Assembly (NCBI GenBank): GCA_009996515.1
Contig: JAACZV010000009.1
Coordinates: 102,971 to 166,970 of the forward strand
Length of the DNA stretch: 64,000 nt
DNA from: Comamonadaceae bacterium
Lineage (GTDB): Bacteria; Pseudomonadota; Gammaproteobacteria; Burkholderiales; Burkholderiaceae_C
Reading direction: 5' to 3'
The notes under the pieces were generated by a model. That model made no database searches, was not told the DNA's origin, and was given only the letters and a program-made list of their open reading frames with translations. Below are positions 9,213-16,485 of this stretch, piece after piece. How positions within the stretch are numbered: position 1 is the first letter of the stretch; the number at the start of each line of letters is the position of its first letter. Position numbers and translations under genes: made by a program.

Positions 9213-9836
9213 ATGATCGACACCCTCAGCCTGGCCAGCCACGGCCCCGTCATCCCCGTCATCGTCATCCAGCGCCTGGAAGACGCCGTGCCGCTGGCCG
9301 AAGCGCTGGTCGCCGGCGGCATCAAGGTGCTGGAAGTGACGCTGCGCACCCCCGTTGCGCTGCAGGCCATGGAAGCCATGGCCAAGGTGCCGGGCGCCAT
9401 CGTCGGCGCCGGCACGCTGCGCACGCCGCAGGACGTGGCCAACGCCAAGAACGCCGGCTGCCAGTTTGGCGTCAGCCCCGGCTACACCGACGCGCTGGCC
9501 GCGGCCTGCCAGGCCCAGGGCCTGCCGCTGCTGCCCGGCGTGTCCACGGCCTCCGAGGTCATGCAGGCCAATGCCGCGGGCTTCGGCTTCCTGAAGCTGT
9601 TCCCGGCCGTGGCGGTCGGCGGCGTGAACCTGCTGAAGTCGCTGGCCGGCCCCTTCCCGGACGTGGCCTTCTGCCCCACAGGGGGCATCTCGCTGGAGAC
9701 CGCGCCGCAGTTCCTGAAGCTGCCCAACGTCAAGGTCTGCGGCGGCTCCTGGTTGACGCCCCAGGACGCCATCGACGCCAAGGACTGGGCGCGCATCACC
9801 CAGCTGGCCCGCGAGGCTGCGGCACTGCGCGCCTGA
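9213..9836 (+). CDS. eda: KDPG aldolase Eda
   Basis: Cleaves 2-keto-3-deoxy-6-phosphogluconate to pyruvate and glyceraldehyde 3-phosphate, completing the pathway begun by edd. About 207 aa. The Schiff-base lysine is in FGFLKLFPA, and the KDPG aldolase motifs EVTLRTP, IVGAGTL and PTGGIS are present. The ATG at 9213 (MIDTLS) is preferred to the ATG at 9201 because GGAG lies 6 bases before it, whereas nothing precedes 9201. A second, different member of this family (DgoA) is encoded at 26.6-27.2 kb for the galactonate route. Confidence 0.95.
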   Translation: MIDTLSLASHGPVIPVIVIQRLEDAVPLAEALVAGGIKVLEVTLRTPVALQAMEAMAKVPGAIVGAGTLRTPQDVANAKNAGCQFGVSPGYTDALAAACQAQGLPLLPGVSTASEVMQANAAGFGFLKLFPAVAVGGVNLLKSLAGPFPDVAFCPTGGISLETAPQFLKLPNVKVCGGSWLTPQDAIDAKDWARITQLAREAAALRA

Positions 9837-9847
9837 CGCAGCCGGGC

Positions 9848-10393
9848 TCAGGCCGGCGGCAGGTCGAACAGCAGGCAGGTGGTCGACGCGTGGGCGTAGA
9901 GCTTGCCGTCGTGGCCGACCAGCGTGGCCTCGGCCGTCGTCACCTGCCGGCCGCGATGCACCACCTTGCCGATCGCGCGCACCAGCGGCACCTTGTCGCT
10001 CAGCGCGCGCACCAGGTTGACCTTGAACTCCAGCGTCGTGTAGCCGCGCCCCACGGGCAGCGTCGTGTGCACGGAGCAGCCCAGCGCCGAGTCCAGCAGG
10101 GTGGCGAACCAGCCGCCGTGCACGCTGCCCAGCGGGTTGTAGTGCTTGAACTGCGGCCGGCCCTGGAAGACGGCCAGGCCGTCCTCGACCGCGATGAGCT
10201 GGAAGTCCAGCGTCTCGCTGATGGGCGGGCGCGGCGCGAGGCCGTCCAGCATGGCCTGCATCTGCTGCAGGCCGGTCTTGCCGGCCAGCAGGGCGGGCGA
10301 AGCCAGGCCGGTGTCCTGCTGCTGGCGTGAACGCGCGGCGGCCTCGTCGGCCCGCCATTGGGCCAGCACGTCGTCGGGGGAGGGGAGGGTCAT
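9848..10393 (-). CDS. PaaI-family hotdog thioesterase
   Basis: A 181-aa single-domain hotdog protein. The GSVHGGWFATLLDSALGC segment carries the HGG motif and the catalytic Asp position of PaaI-type acyl-CoA thioesterases, and the AEATLVGHDGKLYAHASTTC strand is typical of the fold's end. The ATG at 10393 is chosen; longer upstream frame has no conserved sequence. The substrate is unknown. It converges on eda with 11 bases between the stops. Confidence 0.85.
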   Translation of the reverse strand: MTLPSPDDVLAQWRADEAAARSRQQQDTGLASPALLAGKTGLQQMQAMLDGLAPRPPISETLDFQLIAVEDGLAVFQGRPQFKHYNPLGSVHGGWFATLLDSALGCSVHTTLPVGRGYTTLEFKVNLVRALSDKVPLVRAIGKVVHRGRQVTTAEATLVGHDGKLYAHASTTCLLFDLPPA

Positions 10394-10461
10394 GATCGCG
10401 GCTTCAAGCGGAGAAGCCGCGCATTCTGCGCAAGGGTGGCACGCCGCGCTGTCACCCGGGT

Positions 10462-10878
10462 TCAGGCGGCCAGGCGCTGCTCCATGCCGCCCATGCGCCC
10501 GATGGGCTGGGTGTTGCGCAGCGCATCCAGCACCGGCCCCTGCCAGGGCAGCAGATAGACCAGCGTCGCCAGCGTCGCGCGCCGCCGCGATGACAGCAGC
10601 GGCCGGCCGTGATCGTCCAGCAGCAGCACGTTGGAGCGCACATTGAGCGGGTCGGCCTGCACGACGGTGGCCTCGGCCATCTCGACCCAGTCCCACTCCA
10701 GCCAGGCGCGGGCATCGGCATAGCAGCGCTCCCAGCGCGTGGAACCGCTCACCCGGTGCTCGGCTCCGCGCGGGCGGTTCACATGGGTCTGCGCATGCCT
10801 CACATCCTGCGCGGCGCCAGACAAGGCGGCAGCGGGCCAGCACAGACTGCCCTCGGGCAACTGGAACAGGGTTGACAT
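10462..10878 (-). CDS. Unknown protein divergent from LuxR-type regulator
   Basis: A 138-aa protein I do not recognise. It starts MSTLFQLPEG at 10878, preceded by a good ribosome binding site (AGGAAGG, 6-7 bases upstream). It has no signal peptide or clear membrane segment; the middle has a Trp-rich stretch (RAWLEWDWVEMAEA) and the end is basic then leucine-rich (RRRATLATLVYLLPWQGPVL). It reads away from the LuxR-type gene across a gap of about 100 bases, so both may share control. Real coding is supported by the ribosome binding site and codon-position GC bias. Confidence 0.6.
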   Translation of the reverse strand: MSTLFQLPEGSLCWPAAALSGAAQDVRHAQTHVNRPRGAEHRVSGSTRWERCYADARAWLEWDWVEMAEATVVQADPLNVRSNVLLLDDHGRPLLSSRRRATLATLVYLLPWQGPVLDALRNTQPIGRMGGMEQRLAA

Positions 10879-10977
10879 GCGATACCTTCCTGCGTGTGTT
10901 TCCAACGGGACCGCAGTCTCGGATCGGCGAGAGGGCCGAACAAGCTGGCAGACTTGGCAGGTATGGGTAAGCCCGAA

Positions 10978-11691
10978 ATGAACTATCAGCAGCTGATCGA
11001 TGTCGGGCTGAGCGAAGACTTCGAGAGCTTTGAGCGCCGGCTGGTCGCGACGGCGGATGCCATGGGTTTTCCGATCATCTCGGGCATGTTGATGCGGGGA
11101 GTCCTGCAGGACAGCGGGATGCAGATCACCACGTACGGCAATACCCCTGCAGGCTATCTAGAGGCCGCCCGCGACCGTGACGACGCTTTGCGAGACCCAG
11201 TCGTGACCCATCTGATGACGCAGACCGTGCCCGTGGTCTACGACCAGGCCACCTATGTTTCTGCAGGAGCGGGAGAGCTATGGGAAGTTCAGGCGCCGTA
11301 CGGCTACAAGACTGGAATCGCAGTCAAGTTGCATTTGCCAGGTGACAGGCATTTCGTGCTCGGCGTAGATCGTGATGAGACGCTGCCCGCTGCAGGTGCG
11401 CCCTTGATGCACATGGTGGCCGGCCTTCAACTTCTCGCTGCTCATGCACTCACGGCGGCTGACCGACTGCTGAGCCCAAAGCTGAACAAGGGTGACCTGC
11501 CCAAGTTGACCAAGCGGGAACTGGACGTGCTGAGCTGGACGGCGCAGGGCAAGACGGCCTGGGAGGTCAGCGTCATCCTGGGCATGAGCGAGAAGACCGT
11601 GAACTTCCATCTGGGCAATGCGATGCGCAAGCTGGAGGTCACGTCCAAGCACCAGGCGGTGCTCAAGTGCGTGGCGGCTGGAGTTCTCTAG
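10978..11691 (+). CDS. LuxR-family regulator with autoinducer-binding-like domain (orphan)
   Basis: About 237 aa with an N-terminal autoinducer-binding-like domain (residues ~20-165) and a C-terminal LuxR helix-turn-helix (LTKRELDVLSWTAQGKTAWEV, then SEKTVNFHLGNAMRKL). The ligand pocket keeps the DP pair (RDPVV, equivalents of TraR Asp70-Pro71) and the tyrosine before it. The first conserved Trp of acyl-homoserine-lactone receptors is absent, and the SWD-type Trp is replaced (VVYDQ). No luxI-type synthase is nearby, so this is a LuxR solo whose ligand cannot be assumed. Start is ATG 10978 or 10963. By eye its base composition is less GC-rich than its neighbours. A lux-box-like palindrome follows 16 bases after its stop. 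Confidence 0.88.
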   Translation: MNYQQLIDVGLSEDFESFERRLVATADAMGFPIISGMLMRGVLQDSGMQITTYGNTPAGYLEAARDRDDALRDPVVTHLMTQTVPVVYDQATYVSAGAGELWEVQAPYGYKTGIAVKLHLPGDRHFVLGVDRDETLPAAGAPLMHMVAGLQLLAAHALTAADRLLSPKLNKGDLPKLTKRELDVLSWTAQGKTAWEVSVILGMSEKTVNFHLGNAMRKLEVTSKHQAVLKCVAAGVL

Positions 11692-11707
11692 GTCTTTAGG
11701 CCCAGGA

Positions 11708-11727
11708 ACCTGGCAACCTTGCTAGGT
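11708..11727 (+). promoter_or_regulatory. lux-box-like palindrome
   Basis: ACCTGGCAACCTTGCTAGGT is a 20-bp dyad with 8 of 10 half-site pairs matching, flanked by one further A/T pair. It has the size and ACCTG...AGGT ends of LuxR/LasR-type boxes and lies between the LuxR gene and a short downstream transcription unit. Centred at 11717.5, it would place a start site near 11760, upstream of the ribosome binding site at 11784-11788. Binding by the adjacent LuxR protein is inference. Confidence 0.6.
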
Positions 11728-11794
11728 TTCTAGGGGGGCGAAAAAAGGGACAGTTCGGTCAAGCGAATTTTTTCCCTTCCCACAGGAGCCCCTC

Positions 11795-11851
11795 ATGTAC
11801 CTCATCGACCTGATCTACGAAGTCCTCGGCGTCCCCCGTTTCGGCGGCTGA
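11795..11851 (+). CDS. 18-residue ORF with strong ribosome binding site
   Basis: ATG at 11795 follows AGGAG (11784-11788) by six bases. It encodes MYLIDLIYEVLGVPRFGG and stops at 11851, 26 bases before the alpha-CTD-like gene, whose own start has a weak site. It could be a leader peptide coupling translation, or a secreted or signalling peptide: a hydrophobic first half is followed by a short GVPRFGG tail. It could also be fortuitous; the spacing and site quality argue against that. Confidence 0.5.
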   Translation: MYLIDLIYEVLGVPRFGG

Positions 11852-11877
11852 CCGTCAACCCAGACAGATTGGCCGAG

Positions 11878-12243
11878 ATGTACGCGGCTGCGGATTGCGA
11901 GGGTGACCAGCTCCAGAACACGAGCTCCGCACCCCAGCTCCCTCCGACAACGTCGCTGCCCCCGGCCCTGATCCCGACTGCATTGCCCAACCGCACAGGC
12001 ATCGTGTCCATTTCCGCTGAGACCTATGCCCGGCTGCTGAGCCTCGCCGACCAGGCACCGCTCGAGGCCCTGGCCTTGACGCCGCGCACGCTGGCGCGCG
12101 CCAAGACGCTGGGCTACAACCGGATCGGCCAGATCCGCGGCACGCCGACCAACCGGCTGCTGGCGGACCTGGGGGAAGACCGTGCGGACGAGTTGAAGCG
12201 TGCCCTCTACGACTTCGGCATGCGCCAGCACGGCAGCGATTGA
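11878..12243 (+). CDS. Small protein with RNA polymerase alpha-CTD-like domain
   Basis: A 121-aa protein. The N-terminal 55 residues are Pro/Ala-rich and probably disordered. Residues from about 60 on (APLEALALTPRTLARAKTLG, then YNRIGQIRGTPTNRLLADLG and a helix rich in Asp/Glu/Lys) follow the spacing of the RpoA C-terminal domain: L-x-LT-x-R, K, Y-x-x-IG, LL-x-x-LG, EL/I-K-x-x-L. The position equivalent to E. coli Arg265 is kept; the one equivalent to Asn268 is not. It has no alpha N-terminal assembly domain. A free alpha-CTD mimic could contact DNA, sigma or an activator; this is inference. ATG 11878 is used, with TTG 11869 as an alternative. It ends before a strong hairpin terminator. Confidence 0.65.
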   Translation: MYAAADCEGDQLQNTSSAPQLPPTTSLPPALIPTALPNRTGIVSISAETYARLLSLADQAPLEALALTPRTLARAKTLGYNRIGQIRGTPTNRLLADLGEDRADELKRALYDFGMRQHGSD

Positions 12244-12274
12244 TGGACTGATCTCGTCCATGAGTTTCCCGAAC

Positions 12275-12302
12275 ACAGGCCGCGTCAGCGGCCTGTCTTT
12301 CT
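12275..12302 (+). terminator. Rho-independent terminator
   Basis: A perfect 9-bp stem ACAGGCCGC/GCGGCCTGT with a GTCA loop, followed by CTTTCTT. It lies 32 bases after the alpha-CTD-like gene and closes the short unit that begins at the lux-box-like palindrome. Confidence 0.8.
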
Positions 12303-12322
12303 TGGGCGCAGCTCATGCGAGC

Positions 12323-12979
12323 ATGTCGCCCATGCAAGACCGCGAGATTCCCCTTGATGCCTGGCCGCGCCGCGCCGCGCTCGAACACTTCCGCCACATG
12401 GCCCAGCCGGCATTCAGCGTCACCGCACCGGTGGACGTGACCGGCCTGCGCGAGCGCGCCGCCCGCCATGGGGCCACGCCCTGGCTGGCCTACCACCACG
12501 CCGCGCTGGAAGCCGCCAACACGATCGACGCCATGCGCCAGACCCTGGGCGCCGAGGGCTTGGTCGTGCGCGAGTTCGCGGTCATCCACGCCAGCACCAC
12601 GGTGCTGCGCGACGACGGCAGCTTCGGCATCGTCACGCTGCCGCGCGAGCCCTCGCTGGCCGAGTTCGCCGCGCGCGCCCGTCCGAACGTCGAACGCGTG
12701 CGCCGGGCCAGCGGCGACCTGTTCGCGGCCGACGAGCCCGGCGCGGTGCACGAGGAGACGCTGGTGCACATGACGACGCTGCCCTGGCTGGCCTTCACGG
12801 CCTTCACCCATGCCCGCGGCCAGGGCGACGACCGGCCCAAGCTGGCTTTCGGCCGCTTCACCGAACAGGCCGGCCGGCTGCTGATGCCGGTGGCCGTGGA
12901 CGTGCACCACGCACTCTGCGACGGCGTGCATGTGGGCCGCTTTTTCGAACAGTTGCAGGCCCGGCTGGACGCCATCTAG
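12323..12979 (+). CDS. CatA-like chloramphenicol acetyltransferase family protein
   Basis: About 218 aa (ATG 12323; ATG 12332 also possible). It has the CAT type-A fold signature near the C-terminus: VDVHHALCDGVHVGRFFEQL, with the catalytic His in HHALCDG, and an N-terminal LDAWPRRAALEHFRHM segment typical of CAT proteins. Classical CAT acetylates chloramphenicol with acetyl-CoA; many chromosomal homologues act on unknown substrates, so resistance should not be assumed. It stands alone, downstream of the terminator at 12275. Confidence 0.8.
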   Translation: MSPMQDREIPLDAWPRRAALEHFRHMAQPAFSVTAPVDVTGLRERAARHGATPWLAYHHAALEAANTIDAMRQTLGAEGLVVREFAVIHASTTVLRDDGSFGIVTLPREPSLAEFAARARPNVERVRRASGDLFAADEPGAVHEETLVHMTTLPWLAFTAFTHARGQGDDRPKLAFGRFTEQAGRLLMPVAVDVHHALCDGVHVGRFFEQLQARLDAI

Positions 12980-13036
12980 AACCTGCCACCGTCTCCCCGG
13001 CCTCCGCTTTTCTGGGGATGATGGGCGGAGGTGCCG

Positions 13037-13084
13037 ATGCAAGACTGGCTGCACCGGTCCTTTTTCGTGAGGCTTAGTGCATGA
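13037..13084 (+). CDS. 15-residue leader ORF overlapping the DUF2235 start
   Basis: ATG at 13037 follows GGAGG (13027-13031) by five bases and encodes MQDWLHRSFFVRLSA. Its TGA overlaps the next ATG as ATGA (13081-13084). This arrangement suggests translational coupling to the DUF2235 gene. It is short enough to be chance. Confidence 0.4.
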   Translation: MQDWLHRSFFVRLSA

Positions 13085-14805
13085 GTCCACCGCGTCAACT
13101 GGTGCTGCTGTGCGACGGCACCAACAACAACCTCAGCGGCCGCCATTCGGACACCCATGTGGTGCTGCTGGCCGAACTGCTGAGGCTCTTCCCCGACGAC
13201 GGCCGCCTCGTCTACTACGACCCGGGCGTCGGCAACCCCGAGCAGCTGCCTGGCACGACCGTGATGGACAAGATCCAGCGCGCACTGGATCGCATCGACG
13301 GCCTGGCCTTCGGCCGCGGGCTGTACGACAACGTCGCGGAAGGCTATCGCTTCCTGATGTCCAACTGGCAGCCGGGCGACCAGATCTACCTGTTTGGCTT
13401 CTCGCGCGGCGCCTTCACGGCGCGCTCCATCGGCGGCCTGGTGAATGCCTTCGGCATCATCGACAGTCACCAGGACACGCTGGTCGCTAGCCTGGTGTCG
13501 ACCTATTTCGCCAAGGCCTCGCCGGAGCGCAGCGACATCACCCAGCAGGCTGCCCGCCTGTTCGGCCAGGGCCTGACGCCCGAGGCCTGGCCCGCCGTGC
13601 ATTTCGTCGGCGTCTGGGACACCGTGGCCAGCGTGGGCCTGCCGCCCTTCGGGCTGAAGATCACCGCCCGCCCCAACCTGGACGACAAGCATTTCCGGCA
13701 TGTGCGCCAGGCCCTGGCGCTGGACGAGCAGCGCGCCCAGTTCCTGCCCCGTGCCTACGAGCAGGACGACGGTGCATTCCTGATGAAGAACGGCGAACCG
13801 GGCGACATCCAGCAGCGCTGGTTCCGCGGCTCGCACTGCGACGTGGGCGGCGGCAACGAGTACCCCTACAGCGAGCTGTCCCGGGCGCCCTTCGCCTGGC
13901 TGGTGGCCGAGGCCCTGCGGTGCGGCCTGCGGGTGCCGGTGCCGCCCGGTCACGCGCCCCTGCTGACGGAGCACGACGTGTTCCGCGTGATGCCCGAGCT
14001 CGATCCGCCCAAGCCGGCGCGCTTCGCGGCCCTCATCAACAGCCAGACCCATGCGACGCCGCTGTGGGCGTTGACCGGGCTGAAGGTGCGCGACACCGCG
14101 CGCGCTCTCGTGGATGGCCAGCCCAGCAAGCAGGTGAAGATGGCTGCGCATCCCAGCGTCGCCGACTGGAAGCATGCCTTCCCCGCGCGCACCGCCTGGC
14201 GCGAGCGCGGTGGCGATACGGCGTCCTGGCTCAAGCTGCTGCTGGGCCTGGTGATGGTGGCCGCGCTGATGGTGCTGGCCGGCTGGGCGCAGCTGGAGCC
14301 GCAAGGCCTGCTGCCGTCGCTGTCGCGGCTGGACGAGATCATGGCCGCCAACCAGGACTTCCAGGCCTGGCAGCTGAGTCTTCAGCCCATGGCCGATTGG
14401 ACCGCGCATGCCGGCGTCTTCGCCCGGCCGCGCCTGGCCTTGCTGGTGGATGTCGGACTGATCGCCGCCTGGGCCTGGGTGCTGTCGCTGTGGACCTGCC
14501 GGGCCTTTGCGCGCCACGCGGGCCTGATCCAGGTGGGCACGACGCCACCCGCCTGGCTCAATTGCGCGGGCTGGGCCCTGCCCATCGCGGTCGGCGCCGA
14601 CCTGCTGGAGGACTTGTTCTCCTGGCTGTCGCTGGCCGGCGCGCAGGCCGCGCCCGAGGCGGTCTGGCTCTGGCTGCCGCGCCTGCTGATGACGACGTCC
14701 AGCGCCGTCAAATGGGTGGCGCTGGCCGGTGTTGCGCTGTTGATCCTGAGCTCAACAACGCGCCGCCATCGTCAGCCGTCCAGGGTCACGATGACCGGTG
14801 CGTGA
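13081..14805 (+). CDS. DUF2235 alpha/beta hydrolase with C-terminal membrane segments
   Basis: A 574-aa protein. DUF2235 spans roughly residues 5-290, opening with LVLLCDGTNNNL; the nucleophile elbow is GFSRG with Ser at about residue 108, and HFVGVWDTVASVG and GSHCDVGGGN follow. DUF2235 includes the Tle1-type phospholipase effectors of type VI secretion. Here the last 200 residues hold about four hydrophobic segments, so it is probably anchored in the inner membrane and not a secreted effector, and no type VI genes or immunity gene lie nearby. Its end overlaps the convergent xthA end by 34 bases. Confidence 0.85.
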   Translation: MSPPRQLVLLCDGTNNNLSGRHSDTHVVLLAELLRLFPDDGRLVYYDPGVGNPEQLPGTTVMDKIQRALDRIDGLAFGRGLYDNVAEGYRFLMSNWQPGDQIYLFGFSRGAFTARSIGGLVNAFGIIDSHQDTLVASLVSTYFAKASPERSDITQQAARLFGQGLTPEAWPAVHFVGVWDTVASVGLPPFGLKITARPNLDDKHFRHVRQALALDEQRAQFLPRAYEQDDGAFLMKNGEPGDIQQRWFRGSHCDVGGGNEYPYSELSRAPFAWLVAEALRCGLRVPVPPGHAPLLTEHDVFRVMPELDPPKPARFAALINSQTHATPLWALTGLKVRDTARALVDGQPSKQVKMAAHPSVADWKHAFPARTAWRERGGDTASWLKLLLGLVMVAALMVLAGWAQLEPQGLLPSLSRLDEIMAANQDFQAWQLSLQPMADWTAHAGVFARPRLALLVDVGLIAAWAWVLSLWTCRAFARHAGLIQVGTTPPAWLNCAGWALPIAVGADLLEDLFSWLSLAGAQAAPEAVWLWLPRLLMTTSSAVKWVALAGVALLILSSTTRRHRQPSRVTMTGA

Positions 14806-15542
14806 TCGCTGGGCCGCTCGTTCTTGCGCGGCAGCTTGTCGATCTCGCAGGCCGTCACGCGGGGCTTGAGTGCCGCGCTGACGAGGATGTGGTCGATGCG
14901 CAGGCCCTGGTTCTTGCGGAAGGCCAGGTTGCGGTAGTCCCACCAGCTCCAGCTCTTGGGCGGCTGCTCGAAGAGGCGGAAGGCGTCGGTCAGGCCCAGG
15001 CCCAGCAGCTGCTGGAAATGCTCGCGCTCCTCGGGCGTGCAGTGGATCTGGCCGGCCCAGGCGACCGGGTCGTAGACGTCGCGGTCCTCGGGGGCGATGT
15101 TGAAGTCGCCCATCAGCACCAGCTCGGGATGGCGCTTCATCTCCTCGGCCAGCCAGCCGCGCAGGCCGGTCAGCCAGTTCATCTTGTAGGTGAACTTGTC
15201 GCTGTCGGGCGCCTGGCCGTTGGGGAAATAGCCGCCGATGACGCGCACGCCGCCCACGGTGCCGGCGATGACGCGGGCCTGATCGTCGGCGAAGCCGGTG
15301 ATGTTCTTGACGACGTCCGTCGCCGGCTCGCGGCTGATCAGCGCCACGCCGTTGTAGGTCTTCTGGCCGAACCACTGCACCTGCCAGCCGGCGGCACCGA
15401 AATCGGCGGTGGGGAACTTGTCGTCGGTGAGCTTGGTTTCCTGCAGCACCAGCGCATCGACCGGGTGGGCGGCCAGCCAGTCCAGCACCTGGGGCAGGCG
15501 CACGGCGAGGGAGTTGACGTTCCAGGTGGCGAACTTTTTCAT
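14772..15542 (-). CDS. xthA: Exodeoxyribonuclease III / AP endonuclease
   Basis: A base-excision repair enzyme with 3'-5' exonuclease and AP-endonuclease activity. 256 aa from MKKFATWNVNSL at 15542, which matches the usual start of the family; an in-frame ATG ten codons earlier adds an unconserved extension. Motifs: NVNSLAVR, LQETKL (metal Glu), MGDFNIAPEDRDV, LRIDHILVS and the final SDHAPV with the catalytic His. The tail overlaps the convergent DUF2235 gene. Confidence 0.95.
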   Translation of the reverse strand: MKKFATWNVNSLAVRLPQVLDWLAAHPVDALVLQETKLTDDKFPTADFGAAGWQVQWFGQKTYNGVALISREPATDVVKNITGFADDQARVIAGTVGGVRVIGGYFPNGQAPDSDKFTYKMNWLTGLRGWLAEEMKRHPELVLMGDFNIAPEDRDVYDPVAWAGQIHCTPEEREHFQQLLGLGLTDAFRLFEQPPKSWSWWDYRNLAFRKNQGLRIDHILVSAALKPRVTACEIDKLPRKNERPSDHAPVIVTLDG

Positions 15543-15611
15543 CACGACGGTCTCAATGCAGTTGGCGCGCATTGTGACCGGCGCGTGGCCGGCCTCGCCG
15601 GCTTGCCGCGC

Positions 15612-16379
15612 TCAGCGGCAGGTGTAGCCGCCGTCCACGACCAGCTCGCTGCCGGTGACGAACTTGCTTTCGTCGCTGGCCAGGTAGACGCAGGCCCAGC
15701 CGATGTCGTCGGGCTCGCCCATGTGGCCCAGCGGATGCAGGGCGGCGGTGGCGGCCCTGGCCGCGGCCGGGTCGGCCTGGGTCTTCAGGAAGCCGTCGAC
15801 CATGGGCGTCCAGATGAAGCCGGGATGCACGCTGTTCACGCGGATGCGGTCGGCGGCGTACAGCAGCGCGTCGGTCTTGGTCATCATGCGCACGGCGCCC
15901 TTGCTGGCGTGATAGGGCGGCACGTCCGCGCCGCCGACCAGGCCGTAGATGCTGGACAGGTTGACGATGCTGCCCCCGCCGGCCTCGCGCATCTGCGCGA
16001 TGACGTGCTTGGTGCCCAGGAACACGCCGCGCACATTGACCGCCTGCACGCGCTCGAACTCCTCCACGCTGAGCTCGTGCGTGGGCTTGTTGGGCCCGGC
16101 GATGCCGGCATTGTTGATGAGTGCCGTGATCGGCCCGAAGCGCTGCCGCACCTCGGCAAACACGCGGCCGACCTGCGCCTCGTCGCTAACGTCCAGATGC
16201 CAGTAGGCGGCCTGGCCGCCGCGCTCGCGTATCGCCGCGACGACCGCCTCGCCGCGGCCGTCGTCGAGGTCGGTCACCGCCACGCGGGCGCCCTCGCTGG
16301 CTATCAGCCGGCTGATCGCCTCGCCGATGCCCATGGCGCCGCCGGTGACCAGGGCCACCTTGTCCTTGAGCCTGTCCAT
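15612..16379 (-). CDS. Short-chain dehydrogenase/reductase
   Basis: 255 aa, NAD(P)-dependent. The Rossmann motif is TGGAMGIG (about residue 12), then NNAGIAG, the catalytic Ser in NLSSIYG and YHASK as the YxxxK pair. An acidic residue after the second strand (VTDLDDG) favours NAD. ATG 16379 has GAGGAG 6 bases upstream; a longer frame to 16466 is rejected. It sits alone between xthA and the flavoprotein gene, and the substrate cannot be told from sequence. Confidence 0.85.
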   Translation of the reverse strand: MDRLKDKVALVTGGAMGIGEAISRLIASEGARVAVTDLDDGRGEAVVAAIRERGGQAAYWHLDVSDEAQVGRVFAEVRQRFGPITALINNAGIAGPNKPTHELSVEEFERVQAVNVRGVFLGTKHVIAQMREAGGGSIVNLSSIYGLVGGADVPPYHASKGAVRMMTKTDALLYAADRIRVNSVHPGFIWTPMVDGFLKTQADPAAARAATAALHPLGHMGEPDDIGWACVYLASDESKFVTGSELVVDGGYTCR

Positions 16380-16485
16380 GCCGATCTCCTCAACGATGCC
16401 GCCCCGCACGGGGTGGCTGGTCGCACTGTCGCGCCGGCTCTCGCTGAGCGGGTTGAGATCGATCAAGTCGCGCGCATTCGGGCCG

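Noticed and set aside
9848..10843. 331-codon extended form of the thioesterase
   Set aside because: The first 150 codons overlap the unknown gene at 10462-10878 in another frame and show no conserved sequence; the hotdog domain starts at 10393.
10950..10962. Direct repeat TGGCAG-ACT-TGGCAG just before the LuxR gene as a second lux box
   Set aside because: It is a direct, not inverted, repeat and lies inside the likely translation start region.
12323..12979. Chloramphenicol resistance gene
   Set aside because: The CAT fold is clear, but lone chromosomal CAT-like proteins often have other substrates, and there is no mobile context, so resistance is not claimed.
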